Source: Salvelinus alpinus
Taxonomy: Eukaryota; Chordata; Actinopteri; Salmoniformes; Salmonidae
NCBI RefSeq assembly: GCF_045679555.1
Contig: NC_092110.1
Coordinates: forward strand, 5,390,390-5,454,389
DNA length: 64,000 nucleotides
Reading direction: 5' to 3'
Within the stretch, counting starts at the first letter, position 1. Each line of letters starts with the position of its first letter. This document shows positions 31,701 to 43,270 of the stretch, piece by piece. Both the position numbers and the translations under genes were made by a program. Below the pieces are notes generated by a model. The model made no database searches. It saw nothing but the letters and a program-made list of their open reading frames with translations, and was not told the origin of the DNA.

Positions 31701-34700
31701 TGCGAGTTTGAGCATGTGTCCATTAGGCCTATGGATTTTTTTTTTTATCAGCATGAATTAGATTGAGCAATAAAAGACCCACTTTTATTCCATAGGCTGG
31801 GATCCGCACTATGCATCTGTTGCAAGAGCACATTTTTCACTGGCTGTCCACTGGTTTCAAGAAGAATGATTGATAGGCAGCTTTAACTTCTTGAATTCAA
31901 CCATTATTTGCTTCAAATACACATTTAGATTTGTGAACAGCCATCCACAATCCGTAAGGTGCAAATAGCTAAATCAGAGAGTAGCAGTGTGATTCACATC
32001 AGTGCGCTATGCAGATATCAATAATAAGTGATATCCGTATCGCCGTAGACTACACCCCTTCTGTCGGCCTTCCCTCCAAGCCTTTATTCAAGTTGGATAA
32101 TCTTTGGATGCCGACAGCAGTCGCACCATTGGAAGACATAGCTTGGACTGTAGCCGAGTCGCTCAGGTGGAACAAACTTAAGCTTGCGCCTTTTTTCAAT
32201 GTTGATTTGAATGTCATTGAGAAAACAACAGACGTGTCAAAGATTTTTTTTTCTCGCAAACATCCGTTCTGAATTTCAAAGTAATCTAGTTTTTCAAAAG
32301 TATCTGTAATCTGATTACAATATTTTTGCTGGTAACGGGTTACAGTTGTTTTTGTAATCCCTTACATGTAATCCGTTCCTCCCCAACCCTGGCAATAGAC
32401 AATAGTTATTCTATTTCTGTGTGTGCAACGTCTTCTGCAGGGGCCCCGAATGGTGTTCTCACAATTGTAGCTGTTCGATTATCTGTTCTATCTCCTGTTT
32501 TCAGGTGAGTTCCGTAAGCTCCTCGCTGCCTTTGTGGCCGGTAGCTCTGCCAGGGGTGGAGGCCTCATCCGTAAAATCACCCCTACCTCTGCTGAGCTGA
32601 GAGGAACCCCCACCACCACCAGGTCACAGCAGAAACTACAGGTACGGTTCTAGGAGTAGCTGGCCTAGTGGTTACTCTCCTCCTATCTTTCTTACCATCT
32701 CTCCTCTTTCCAGCAAAGCGTACTAAACAGGAAGAAATGTGTCTCTTGAAGCACGTTGGTTTGACTGTGTTGTTACCTTTGTCTGTAAAGGTGGATTTGG
32801 AGCAAGCCTTCTTCCATAACCAGCCTCCATCTCTCAGACGAACGGTGGAGTTTGTAGCTGAGAGGGTGGGATCCAACTGTGTCAAACACATGAAGTGGGT
32901 ACTGTCGTGTGTGTGTACAAAACATTAGGAACACCTTTCTAATATTGAGTTGCACCCCCTTTTGCCCCCAGAACAGCCTCAATTTGCCAGGGCAGGCACC
33001 ACTCAAACCGTGGTGCCTGGAACCTATTATCATACCCCGTTCAAAGGCACTTAAATCTTTTGTCTTGCTTGTTCACCCTCTGAATGACACATACAGAATC
33101 CATGTCTGAAGGCTTAAAAATCCTTCTTTAATCTGTCTCCTCCCCTTCATCCAGATTGATTGAAGTTGACATCAATACGGGATCAAAGCTTTCACTTGGT
33201 CAGCCTATGTCGTGGAACGAGGTGTTCCTAATGTTTTGTACACTCGTTGTATGTAATGTAGTGATAGTACGTATCCACTGTTTTGTAGGTGTCTGTGTTG
33301 ATGCATGTAGGATCCTCATGTGACTGTGTGTGTTGCAGGGTCACATTGGTGTGTGAACTGGTCCGTGGTGGAGAGCGGTTGCTGAGGGAGGGGCTGATCT
33401 CACCAGGGGCCAACCCTCTGATACTCAACGACTCCATCTGTGCTCAGCTCTGTGACGGGGGCCAGGAGGCTCTGGAGAGAGCTACCAGGTACACATGGTT
33501 TCGTCTATGTGTGGTTATATACTTGATTCATGGAGCTTGCCAATGAAATGGTCCTTAAAGTGCAAGCCCTGCCTATGGTACTATTTTAAACCCAGGTGTG
33601 TATGGGGTGTGACTATAATTTATGTGGGGCTTTGACTACAGACTCTTGTGCGTTCAGGTTTTGCAGTGAGAAGGGTCCAGAAGCCATCCGGGTTCTTCTT
33701 CCTGACGAGACGTCTCCCGCTGTAAGTCTATTCAGCGTTGCTCTTTTAACTCTTGTCTACTTTGACATGCTAGTCATTTAGCAGACGCTCTTATCTAGAG
33801 CGACATACAGTTAGTGCATCGGTCTAAAGATAGCTAGGTGAGACAACCGCATTTCACACTCATGGTATAAAAGAAAAACGTAATAAAATAGCTATAGCTA
33901 AATCAGTTCTTCCTGACGATGCTAACATGCATTGTCTTTCCCGCCAGGTTCTCACTACGTCGGAGAACATCACCAAGCGCCTGGCCACTGAGAAGGCCTG
34001 TAGCTGGCTCACCTCCAACATCACAGCCCTGGTCAAGCGAGAGTGGAAAACAAAGTTTGACCGTGTGATGAAGTCTCTTCCCAGCCCAGAGGCTAGTGGT
34101 GTGGAAGGTTCTGGTTCTGGTCTTGGGGCTAAAACTGGAGCTGCAGCAGTTACCCAGGAGCAGTCACGTACCCCAAAACGGGACATGGGCAAGGAGGAGG
34201 CTGTGACGTCCTGCCCTCCAGACTGCCCCCACAGTGCACCACTACCATCTGATGTCCTGGTAGAGATTAAGGTACTGTTCTAATGAATGTAGAATACCAG
34301 GATGTAATGCCATCGTTATTATAGACACTAGTTTGGAGCTAGGAACACAAGCATTTTGCTACACCTGCAGAAACATTCACTAAATATCAATAAAATTTGA
34401 TTTGACTTTGATAGATGGCATAAAATCAATCATACTTCTATCAGACTAATGGTATATTATGTGAGGTTCAACTCTGGTGAATCAGTCTTATTGATAATGA
34501 TATAAAAGAGGATGCTTGTGCCCCCTACAGGAGGTGTTGAGTATTGCAGTGGGCCCGAGGTCTGAAAAGGAGGTGCTGACTTGTCTACAGCTGAACGCTC
34601 TACTGGGCAAAGTAGGAGACGCACTGAGCTGCAAAAAGGTACCGCAGGCTGTTGTCACCTTGGTCCTGATTAACACATGCTTTATACTCCCACAATGAAC

Positions 34701-37700
34701 ATGGGTTTATGGTTCAGATAGAGGTCCTGCATTGGGCTGTTGCGGTGACAGTATTACCTCCACACCTGCAGTCGTGACCGCAGTCAAAATTCCACGTGAC
34801 CGTTTGGGTCACGGTAATCTCCTATGCGCTTTGACATGAATGGCACTGATGCGTTGGTAGTACCCAACTCTCTAACGATCATCAGGTCACAAATGGTCTG
34901 GTACTCAGGTCTCTGTTGTCCCTCTAACCACTCTGACATCAATGCAAATACAATGGAAAATCTCATCAAAACAGTGTCATGCTTTTAAAACTCACTGTTA
35001 GTCTACATTGTTTGACCTCACTGTGATCGATCACTTTGAAGAAAGTAGTTCAACAACAGGTGGAAACTGAGTGTAAAACATGGTCGTTGTGGATGTTGTT
35101 TCAAAGCCAAACACAACTAAATGGACAGCGCTTTCCAAGGTGATGATTAATGCTAAGCATTTAAGACATCGCATGTAGAACACCCATTGGCATATTAAAG
35201 CTTATGCATAGGCCTGTATAAAGCCTGAAGTAAAATGCCATTATCCAATAGGCCTATATAGCCTACCGCATATTACGCACGGTAGAAAAACATTTTAAAA
35301 ACATTAAAAAATAAAAAAAACAGATTTAAGATACCCTATAGGCTACTCCAAAATTCAACAAAACTCTAGTAATCACCTTTGAGTGTGGACTGTATTATTA
35401 TGCATACTGGATGGACTGGTTACATTATGCTACGCTCCCACATTTCTATCCATGAGTCTGGGAGAGAAGGTATAGGCCTAGGTGATGCAGTTGGTTCATT
35501 CACTTACGGAGTATAGTTAGCCTACAATTATAGTGAATTTGTATTTGATCTTGAATAGACTACTAATAGGGTCTTTTTAAAAATATTATCAAAATTAATA
35601 TTACATTTACATTTAAGTCATTTAGCAGACGCTCTTATCCAGAGCGACTTACAAATTGGTGCATTCACCTTATGATATCCAGTGGAACAACCACTTTACA
35701 ATAGTGCATCTAACTCTTTTAAGGGGGGGGGGGTTAGAAGGATTACTTTATCCTATCCTAGGTATTCCTTAAAGAGGTGGGGTTTCAGGTGTCTCCGGAA
35801 GGTGGTGATTGACTCCGCTGACCTGGCGTCGTGAGGGAGTTTGTTCCACCATTGGGGTGCCAGAGCAGCGAACAGTTTTGACTGGGCTGAGCGGGAACTG
35901 TACTTCCTCAGAGGTAGGGAGGCGAGCAGGCCAGAGGTGGATGAACGCAGTGCCCTTGTTTGGGTGTAGGGCCTGATCAGAGCCTGAAGGTACGGAGGTG
36001 CCGTTCCCCTCACAGCTCCGTAGGCAAGCACCATGGTCTTGTAGCGGATGCGAGCTTCAACTGGAATATAATATCATAATATAATATAATAATATAGATA
36101 ATAATATCTCACCACCATGCGTTTCCGTCTCTTCTCTCTCCTTCAATACTTTCTCGAGCACGCGGATACAGGGGCTGTCAACAGTTTAATGAAATGTGTT
36201 TCTTTCTCAGATTTTGCTTGGTTTCCCAAATTTAAGCACTAGGTAGCTGCAGGAACTGGGTTAGAGAGCCCATGGCATACAGAGTTTAGGTAGAATATCA
36301 CCTGTCGCGCAGCTAGAGGCTGCTCCTCAAACAGGTTGATGCGTGTAGTGAAATAAGTGTTCTTATGAGTCCAGACATTTCTACATGCAATCCCGTGTGA
36401 AAGCAGAGTTTTGATGGTTGCCGCTAAAAAGAGGAGGATCCTAACTCTCTAGTGCTAATATATTTATTTCTCAGCTGCTGATATTAAGCACATTGCTCTA
36501 CTGTAAAACCGGAGTAGCCTATCCAGCATTAAAGGAACCGCAGGAAAGCGCAGCCTACATTCACTATTCGAGTGCAAATGGATGACATGTCTTTTTTTCC
36601 CCATGCCTCTGTTTCTGCCCATTTGATAATGGCCCATTCTAAATTAAAACCAATTTGACATAATAGTGAAGACAAGATTACATTTAGAATAGTGAAAATA
36701 TGATCACTTGATGAGAGAACGGTGTGTTCAGCCTGAGGCATGGAACAGAGCGCCAGCTTTTTTTTGTGTGCAACTTTCTCAAATCATCAATACCCTATAA
36801 TCGCATCATGCAGCCCATGTCTTTTCTAAGGTTTGTATCATTCACAACTAAAGTTGCCAAGTAACTCTAAATCTAGTGTATAGGACCTGTTTCAAATTAT
36901 CACTTTTACTCTCAACATAGCCGCTTCATATGCGTAGTGCGCACTCACTCGGGAATGGGGGAAAAAGGTAAATTATGTTCTTACTATAAAATCATTAAAT
37001 AATGGCACAGGATTTATAAGCATATCTTGATCATTTAACAGACTACCTACAGCCGAGGCTTGGCCAGATAACGTGCATTAGGCCGACTCAGAATACACTA
37101 TTTTGTTCTTATGAAATACATTTTAATGTTTTTTTTTAGACCTGCCTAACCCTAAAATAAATGCAGTGCATTCGGAAAGTATTCAGACCCCTTCACTTTT
37201 TATGTTACAGCCTTATTCTAAAATAGATTCAATTGTTTTTCCCCCCTCATCAATCTACACACAATACCCCATAATGACAAAGCAGAAACAGGGTTTATGA
37301 AAAGTTTTCAAATGTATTAAAAATAAACTGATATCACTTTTACATAAGTATTCCGACCCTTTACTCAGTACTGTGTTGAAGCACCTTTGGCAGCGATTAC
37401 AGCCTTGAGTCTTCTTGGGTATGACGCTACAAGCCTGGCACACCTGTATTTGGGGAGTTTCTTCGATTCTTCTCTGCAGATCCTCTCAAGCTCTGTCAGG
37501 TTGGATGGAGAGCGTCGTTGCACAGCTATTTTCAGGTCTCTCCAGAGACGTTCGATTGGGTTCAAGTCCGGGCTCTGGCACGGCCACTCAAGGACATTCA
37601 CAGACTTGTCCCGAAGCCACTCCTGCATTGTCTTGGCTGTGTGCTAACGGGTCGTCCTGTTGGAAGGTGAACCTTCGCCCCAGACTGAGGTTCCGAGCAC

Positions 37701-40700
37701 TCGGGAGCAGGTATTCATCAAGGATCTCTCTGTACTTTGCTCCGTTTATCTTTCCCTCGATCCTGACTAGTTTCCCAGTCCCTGCCGCTGAAAAACATCC
37801 CCACAGCATGATTCTGCCACCACCATGCTTCACCGTAGAGATGGGGCCAGGTTTCCTCCAGACGTGACTCTTGGTACTCAGGCCAAGGAGTCAAATCAGA
37901 CCAGAGAATCTTGTTTCTCATGGTCTGAGAGTTCTTTAGGTGCCTTTTAGTAAAAAGGCAGCCCGCTTGGAGTTTGCTGAGTGGCTTCCGCATAAAGGCC
38001 TGATTGGTAGAGTGCTGCAGAGATGGGTGTCCTTCTAAAAGGTCCACAGAGGAGATGGGAGAGTAGTACTAGACCAGGAGTGACCATTGGGTTCTTGCTC
38101 ACCTCCCTGACCAAGGCCCTTCTCCCCCGATTGCTCAGATTGGCCGGGCGGTAGTTCCAAACTTCTTCAATTTAAGAACGATGGAAGCGACTGTGTTCTT
38201 GGGGACCTTCAATGCTGCATACATTTTTTTGATACCCTTCCCCAGATCTGTGCCTCGACACAATCCTGTCTTGGAGCTCTACGTACAATTCCTTCAACCT
38301 CATGGCTTGGTTTTTACTCTGACATGCATTGTCAACTGTGGGACCTTATATAGACAGGTGTTTGCCTTTCCAAATCATGTCCAATCAATTGAATTTACCA
38401 CAGGTGGACTCCAAACAAGTTGTAGAAACATCTCAAGGAGGATCAATGGAAACAGGATGCACCTGAGCTCAATTTCGAGTCTCATAGTAAAGGGTCTGAA
38501 TACTGAATACGGTATTTCTGTTTTTTTTTATTTTTAATACATTTGCCAAAAATCTAAGCCTGTTTTCTCTTTGTAATTATGGGGTATTTTGTGTAGATTG
38601 ATGAGGGGAAAAAATGTATTTCATCCATTTTAGAATAAGGCTGTAAGTTAACATGTGGGGTGTGAATACTTTCCAAATGCACTGTAGATGTTTCAACTGC
38701 CACCACCAGCAGTTTGTATGCATGCCGGCTTGGAGATGCTAAACGTGTCTGTTAAATAATGGTCAAATAAACGTGAGAACAGTTACCGGCTGACGAAATG
38801 TCATGACCGCCACAGACCTAGACATGTATACTGCAAATTTGTTTTTGATTGTATTTATTCTCTCCCCTCTCCCTCCTACCTATTACTTCACAGTTCTCAT
38901 TCCCAATGCCTGAACAGATGCTGATACGTTGCACCGTCCTACTAGCCTGTAAACTAGGTAAGATTACAAGAGCTGGGACTATGGGGAGATACACTGAGTG
39001 TATAAACATTAGGAACACCTGCTCTTTCCATGAGAAGGAGGTGAAAGCTATTATCCCTTATTGATGACACTTTAATCAATGTAGATTGAAGGGGAGGAGA
39101 GATTTTAAAGCCTTGAGACATGGATTGTGTGTGTCATTCAGAGGGTGAACGGGCAAGACAAAATATTTAAGTGTCTTTTGAATGGGGTATTGTCGTAGGT
39201 GCCAGGCGCACCGGTTTGAGTGTGTCGAAAACTGCAGCGCTGCTGGGTTTTTTACGCTCGACAGTTTCCTGTGTGTATCAAGAACGGTCCACCACCCAAA
39301 GGACATCCAGCCAACTGGACACAACTGTGGGAAGCATTGGAGTCAGCATGGGCCAGCATCCCTGTTGAACGGTTTTGACACCATGTCCCGACACCATGTC
39401 CCGACAAATTCAGGCTGTTCTGAGGGAAAAGGGGGTGCAACTCAATACTAGTAAGGTGTTCCTAATGTTTTGTACACTGTGTACATTAATTTGCCTGTTG
39501 CCAAGACCTCCATTGTTATCAGGCCCTCAATGCATGTCCTGTATGACAAGGGTTGGCTACAGCATATACATTATGGAATGAAGCCAGATGAGACCTAATG
39601 TTTATCATTGTTGAATTTGTTTATATGTGTGTCTGCACAGTTTCAGGGGAGCTGCCCATGGTGTTCCCACAGGAGGAATGTGGTAGGACAGTGTCTCCTG
39701 GTCCAGTACTACCAGACTCCCCAGTCCAAAGGGTAGGCTGTTCAATCAAAGCCCTGCTGGAGCAGTTGATCCTCCTGTGGGGGAGAGACTACTGTTCATC
39801 AGCCCCCCTCCACCTGCTCTTCACAGAAATGACACTCAGTGCTGTCCTCGTGGCCGGCGACTCACAGGTACGTCTCAGTATAGCCTACATGTGCATAGCT
39901 ACTTGGTGTATGTTATGTTTTGTGTATACAGTTGAAGTCGGAGGTTTACGTACACTTAAGTTGGAGTCATTAAAACTTGTTTTTCAACCACTCCACAAAT
40001 TTCTTGTTAACAAACTATAGTTTTGGCAAGTCGGTTAGGACATCTACTTTGTGCATGACACAAGTAGTTTTTCCAACGATTGATTACAGACAGATTATTT
40101 CACTTATAATTCACTGTGTCACAATTCCAGTGGGTCAGAAGTTTACACACACTAAGTTGACTGTGACTTTAAACAGCTTGGAAAATTCCAGAAAATGTTG
40201 TCATGGCTTTCGAAGCTTCTGATATGCTAATTGACATAATTTGAGTCAATTGGAGGTGTACCTGTGGATGTATTTCAAGGCCTACCTTCAAACTCAGTGC
40301 CTCTTTGCTTGACATCATGGGAAAATCAAAAGAAAATCAGCCAAGACCGCAGAAAAACAATTGTAGACCTCCACAAGTCTGGTTCATCCTTGGGAGCAAT
40401 TTCCAAACGCCTGAAGGTACCATGTTCATCTGTACAAACAATAGTAAGCCAGTATAAACACCATGGGACCACGCAGCCGTCATACCACTCAGGAAGGAGA
40501 CACGTTCTGTCTCCTAGAGATGAACGTACTTTGGTGTGAAAAGTGCAAATCAATCCCAGAACAACAGCAAAGGACATTGTGAAGATGCTGGAGGAAACAG
40601 GTACACAAGTATCTATATCCACAGTAAAACGAGTCCTATATCGACATAACCTGAAAGGCCGCTCAGCAAGGAAGAAGCCACTGCTCCAAAACCGGCATAA

Positions 40701-43236
40701 AAAAAGCCAGACTATGGTTTGCAACTGCACATGGGGACAAAGATCTGATGAAACAGAAATAAAACTGTTTAGCCATAATGACCATTGTTATGTTTGGAGG
40801 AAAAAGGGGGAAGCTTGCAAGCCAAAGAACACCATCCCAACCATGAAGCACGGGGGTGGCAGCATCATGTTGTGGGGGTGCTTTGCTGCAGGAGGGACTG
40901 GTGCCCTTCACAAAATAGATGGCGTCATGAGGATGGAAAATTATGTGGATATATTGAAGCAACATCTCAAGACATCAGTCAGGAAGTTAAAGCTTGGTCG
41001 CAAATGGGTCTTCCAAATGGACAATGACCACAAGCATACTTCCAAAGTTGTGGCAAAATGGCTTATGGACAACAAAGTCAAGGTATTGGAGTGGCCATCA
41101 CAAATCCCTGACCTCAGTCCGAGCAAGGAGGCCTAGAAACCTGACTCCGTTACACCAGCTCTGTCAGGAGGAATGGACCAAAATTCATCCAACTTATTGT
41201 GGGAAGCTTGTGGAAGGCTACCCGACAAGTTTCACCCAATTTAAAGGCAATGCTACCCAATACTAATTGAGTATGTAAACTTCTGACCCACTGGGAATGT
41301 GATGAAAGAAATAAAAGCTGAAATAAATAATTTTCTCTACTATTATTCTAACATTTCACATTCTTAAAATAAAGTGGTGATCCTAACTGACCTAAGACGG
41401 GGCATTTTTACTTTGATTAAATGTCAGGAATTGTGAAATTGAGTTTAAATGTATGTGGCTATGGTGTATGTAAACTTCCGACTTCAGCTGTATGTAGTTG
41501 AAGCAGAATATGTATACTACCGGTCAAAAGTTTTTGAACACCTACTCATTCAAGGGTTTTTCTTTTATTTTCACTATTTTCTACATTTTAGAATAATAGT
41601 GAAGATATCAAAACTATGAAATAACACATGGAATCATGTAGTAACCAAAAGTGTTAAACATGTTTGAGACTCTTCAAATAGCCACCCTTTGCCTTGATGA
41701 CAGCTTTGCACATTCTTGGCATTCTCTCAACCAGTTTCACCTGGAATACTCTTCCAACAGTCTTGAAGGAGTTCCCACATATGCTGAGCACTTGTTGGCT
41801 GATTATCCTTCAGTCTGCAGTCCGACTCATGGGTTGAGGTCGGGTGATTTGTGGAGGCCAGGTCATCTGATGCAGCACTCCATCACTCTCCTTCTTGGTC
41901 AAATAGCCCTTACACAGCCTGGAGGTGTGTTGGGTCATTGTCCTGTTGAAAAACAAATGATAGTCCCACTAAGCCCAAACCAGATGGGATGGTGTATCGC
42001 TGCTGAATGCTGTGGTAGCCATGCTAGTTAAGTGTGCCTTGAATTCTAAATAAATCACAGACAGTGTCACCAGCAAAGCACCCACACACCATAACACCTC
42101 CTCCATGATTTACGGTGGGAAATAGACATGCGGAGATCATCCGTTCACCCACACCGCGTCTCACAAAGACACGGCAGTTAGAACCAAAAATCTCCAATTT
42201 GGACTCCAGACCAAAGGACACATTTCCACCGGTCTAATGTCCTTTGCTCGTGTTTCTTGGCCCAAGCAAGTCTCTTCTTATTGTTGTCCTTTCTTAGTCG
42301 TTTCTTTGCAGCAATTCGACCATGAAGGCCTGATTCACAGTCTCCTCTGAACAGTTGATGTTGAGATGTGTCTGTTACTTGAACTCTGTGAAGCATTTAT
42401 TTGGGCTGCAATTTCTGAGGCTGGTAATGAACTTATCCTATGCAGCAGAGGTAACTCTGGGTCTTCCATTCCTGTGGCGGTCCTCATGAGAGCCAGTTTC
42501 ATCATAGCGCTTGATGGATTTTGCCACTGCACTCTTGAAATTTTCCGTATTGACTGATCTTCATATCTTAAAGTAACAATGGACTGTTGTTTCTCTTTGC
42601 TTATTTGAGCTGTTCTTGCCATAATATGGACTTAGCCCTATTTGGTAAAGGACCATCTTCTGTATACCCCCCTACTTTGTCACAACACAACTGATTGGCT
42701 CAAGGAAAGAAGGAAAGAATTTCCACAAATTAACTTTTTAAGAAGGCACACCTGTAAATTGAAATGCATTCCAGGTGAAGCCTCATGAAGCTAGTTGAGA
42801 GAATGCCAAGCGTGTGCAAAGCTGTCATCAAGGCAACGGGTGGCTACTTTGAAGAATCTCAACTATACTATTCCATATGTGTTATTTCATAGTTTTGATG
42901 TCTTCACTATTATTCTACAATGTAGAAAATAGTAAAAATAAAGAAAAATCTTTGAACGTTTGACCGGTAGTGTATGTATTGAAGAAATTACTTGCATTGA
43001 CTGATATGTGGTTGTTTTACCTACCTTTGTTGAATGCACTTACTTTTTTATTTTTTTATTTTATTTTTTAAATTTATTTTACCGTTATTTTACCAGGTAA
43101 GTTGACTGAGAACACGTTCTCATTTGCAGCAACGACCTGGGGAATAGTTACAGGGGAGAGGAGGGGGATGAATGAGCCAATTGTAAACTGGGGATTATTA
43201 GGTGACCATGATGGTTTGAGGGCCAGATTGGGAATT

Positions 43237-43270
<34 letters not shown>

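Larger units (their letters stand above)
34732..38820 (+). mobile_element. hAT-like DNA transposon with two nested insertions
   Basis: Begins TTGGGCTGTTGCGGTGACAG and ends GACCGCCACAGACCTA, the same terminal pair as the 6998 copy. The flanking 8-mers (GTCCTGCA and GACATGTA) agree at only five positions, so the target duplication is unclear. It contains a reversed non-LTR fragment at 35598-36066 and a reversed Tc1-like element at 37164-38684. It accounts for nearly all of the 4.3-kb cdan1 intron 21. No transposase of its own is readable. Confidence 0.65.

Noticed and set aside
33927-33947. In-frame upstream ATG before cdan1 exon 20
   Set aside because: It lies in the intron before a clear CCGCCAG acceptor, and the upstream exon 19 joins at 33948 in phase 0.
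37588-37833. Functional transposase gene
   Set aside because: Frameshifts and stops split every Tc1-like copy in the window; none has an intact frame from N- to C-terminus.
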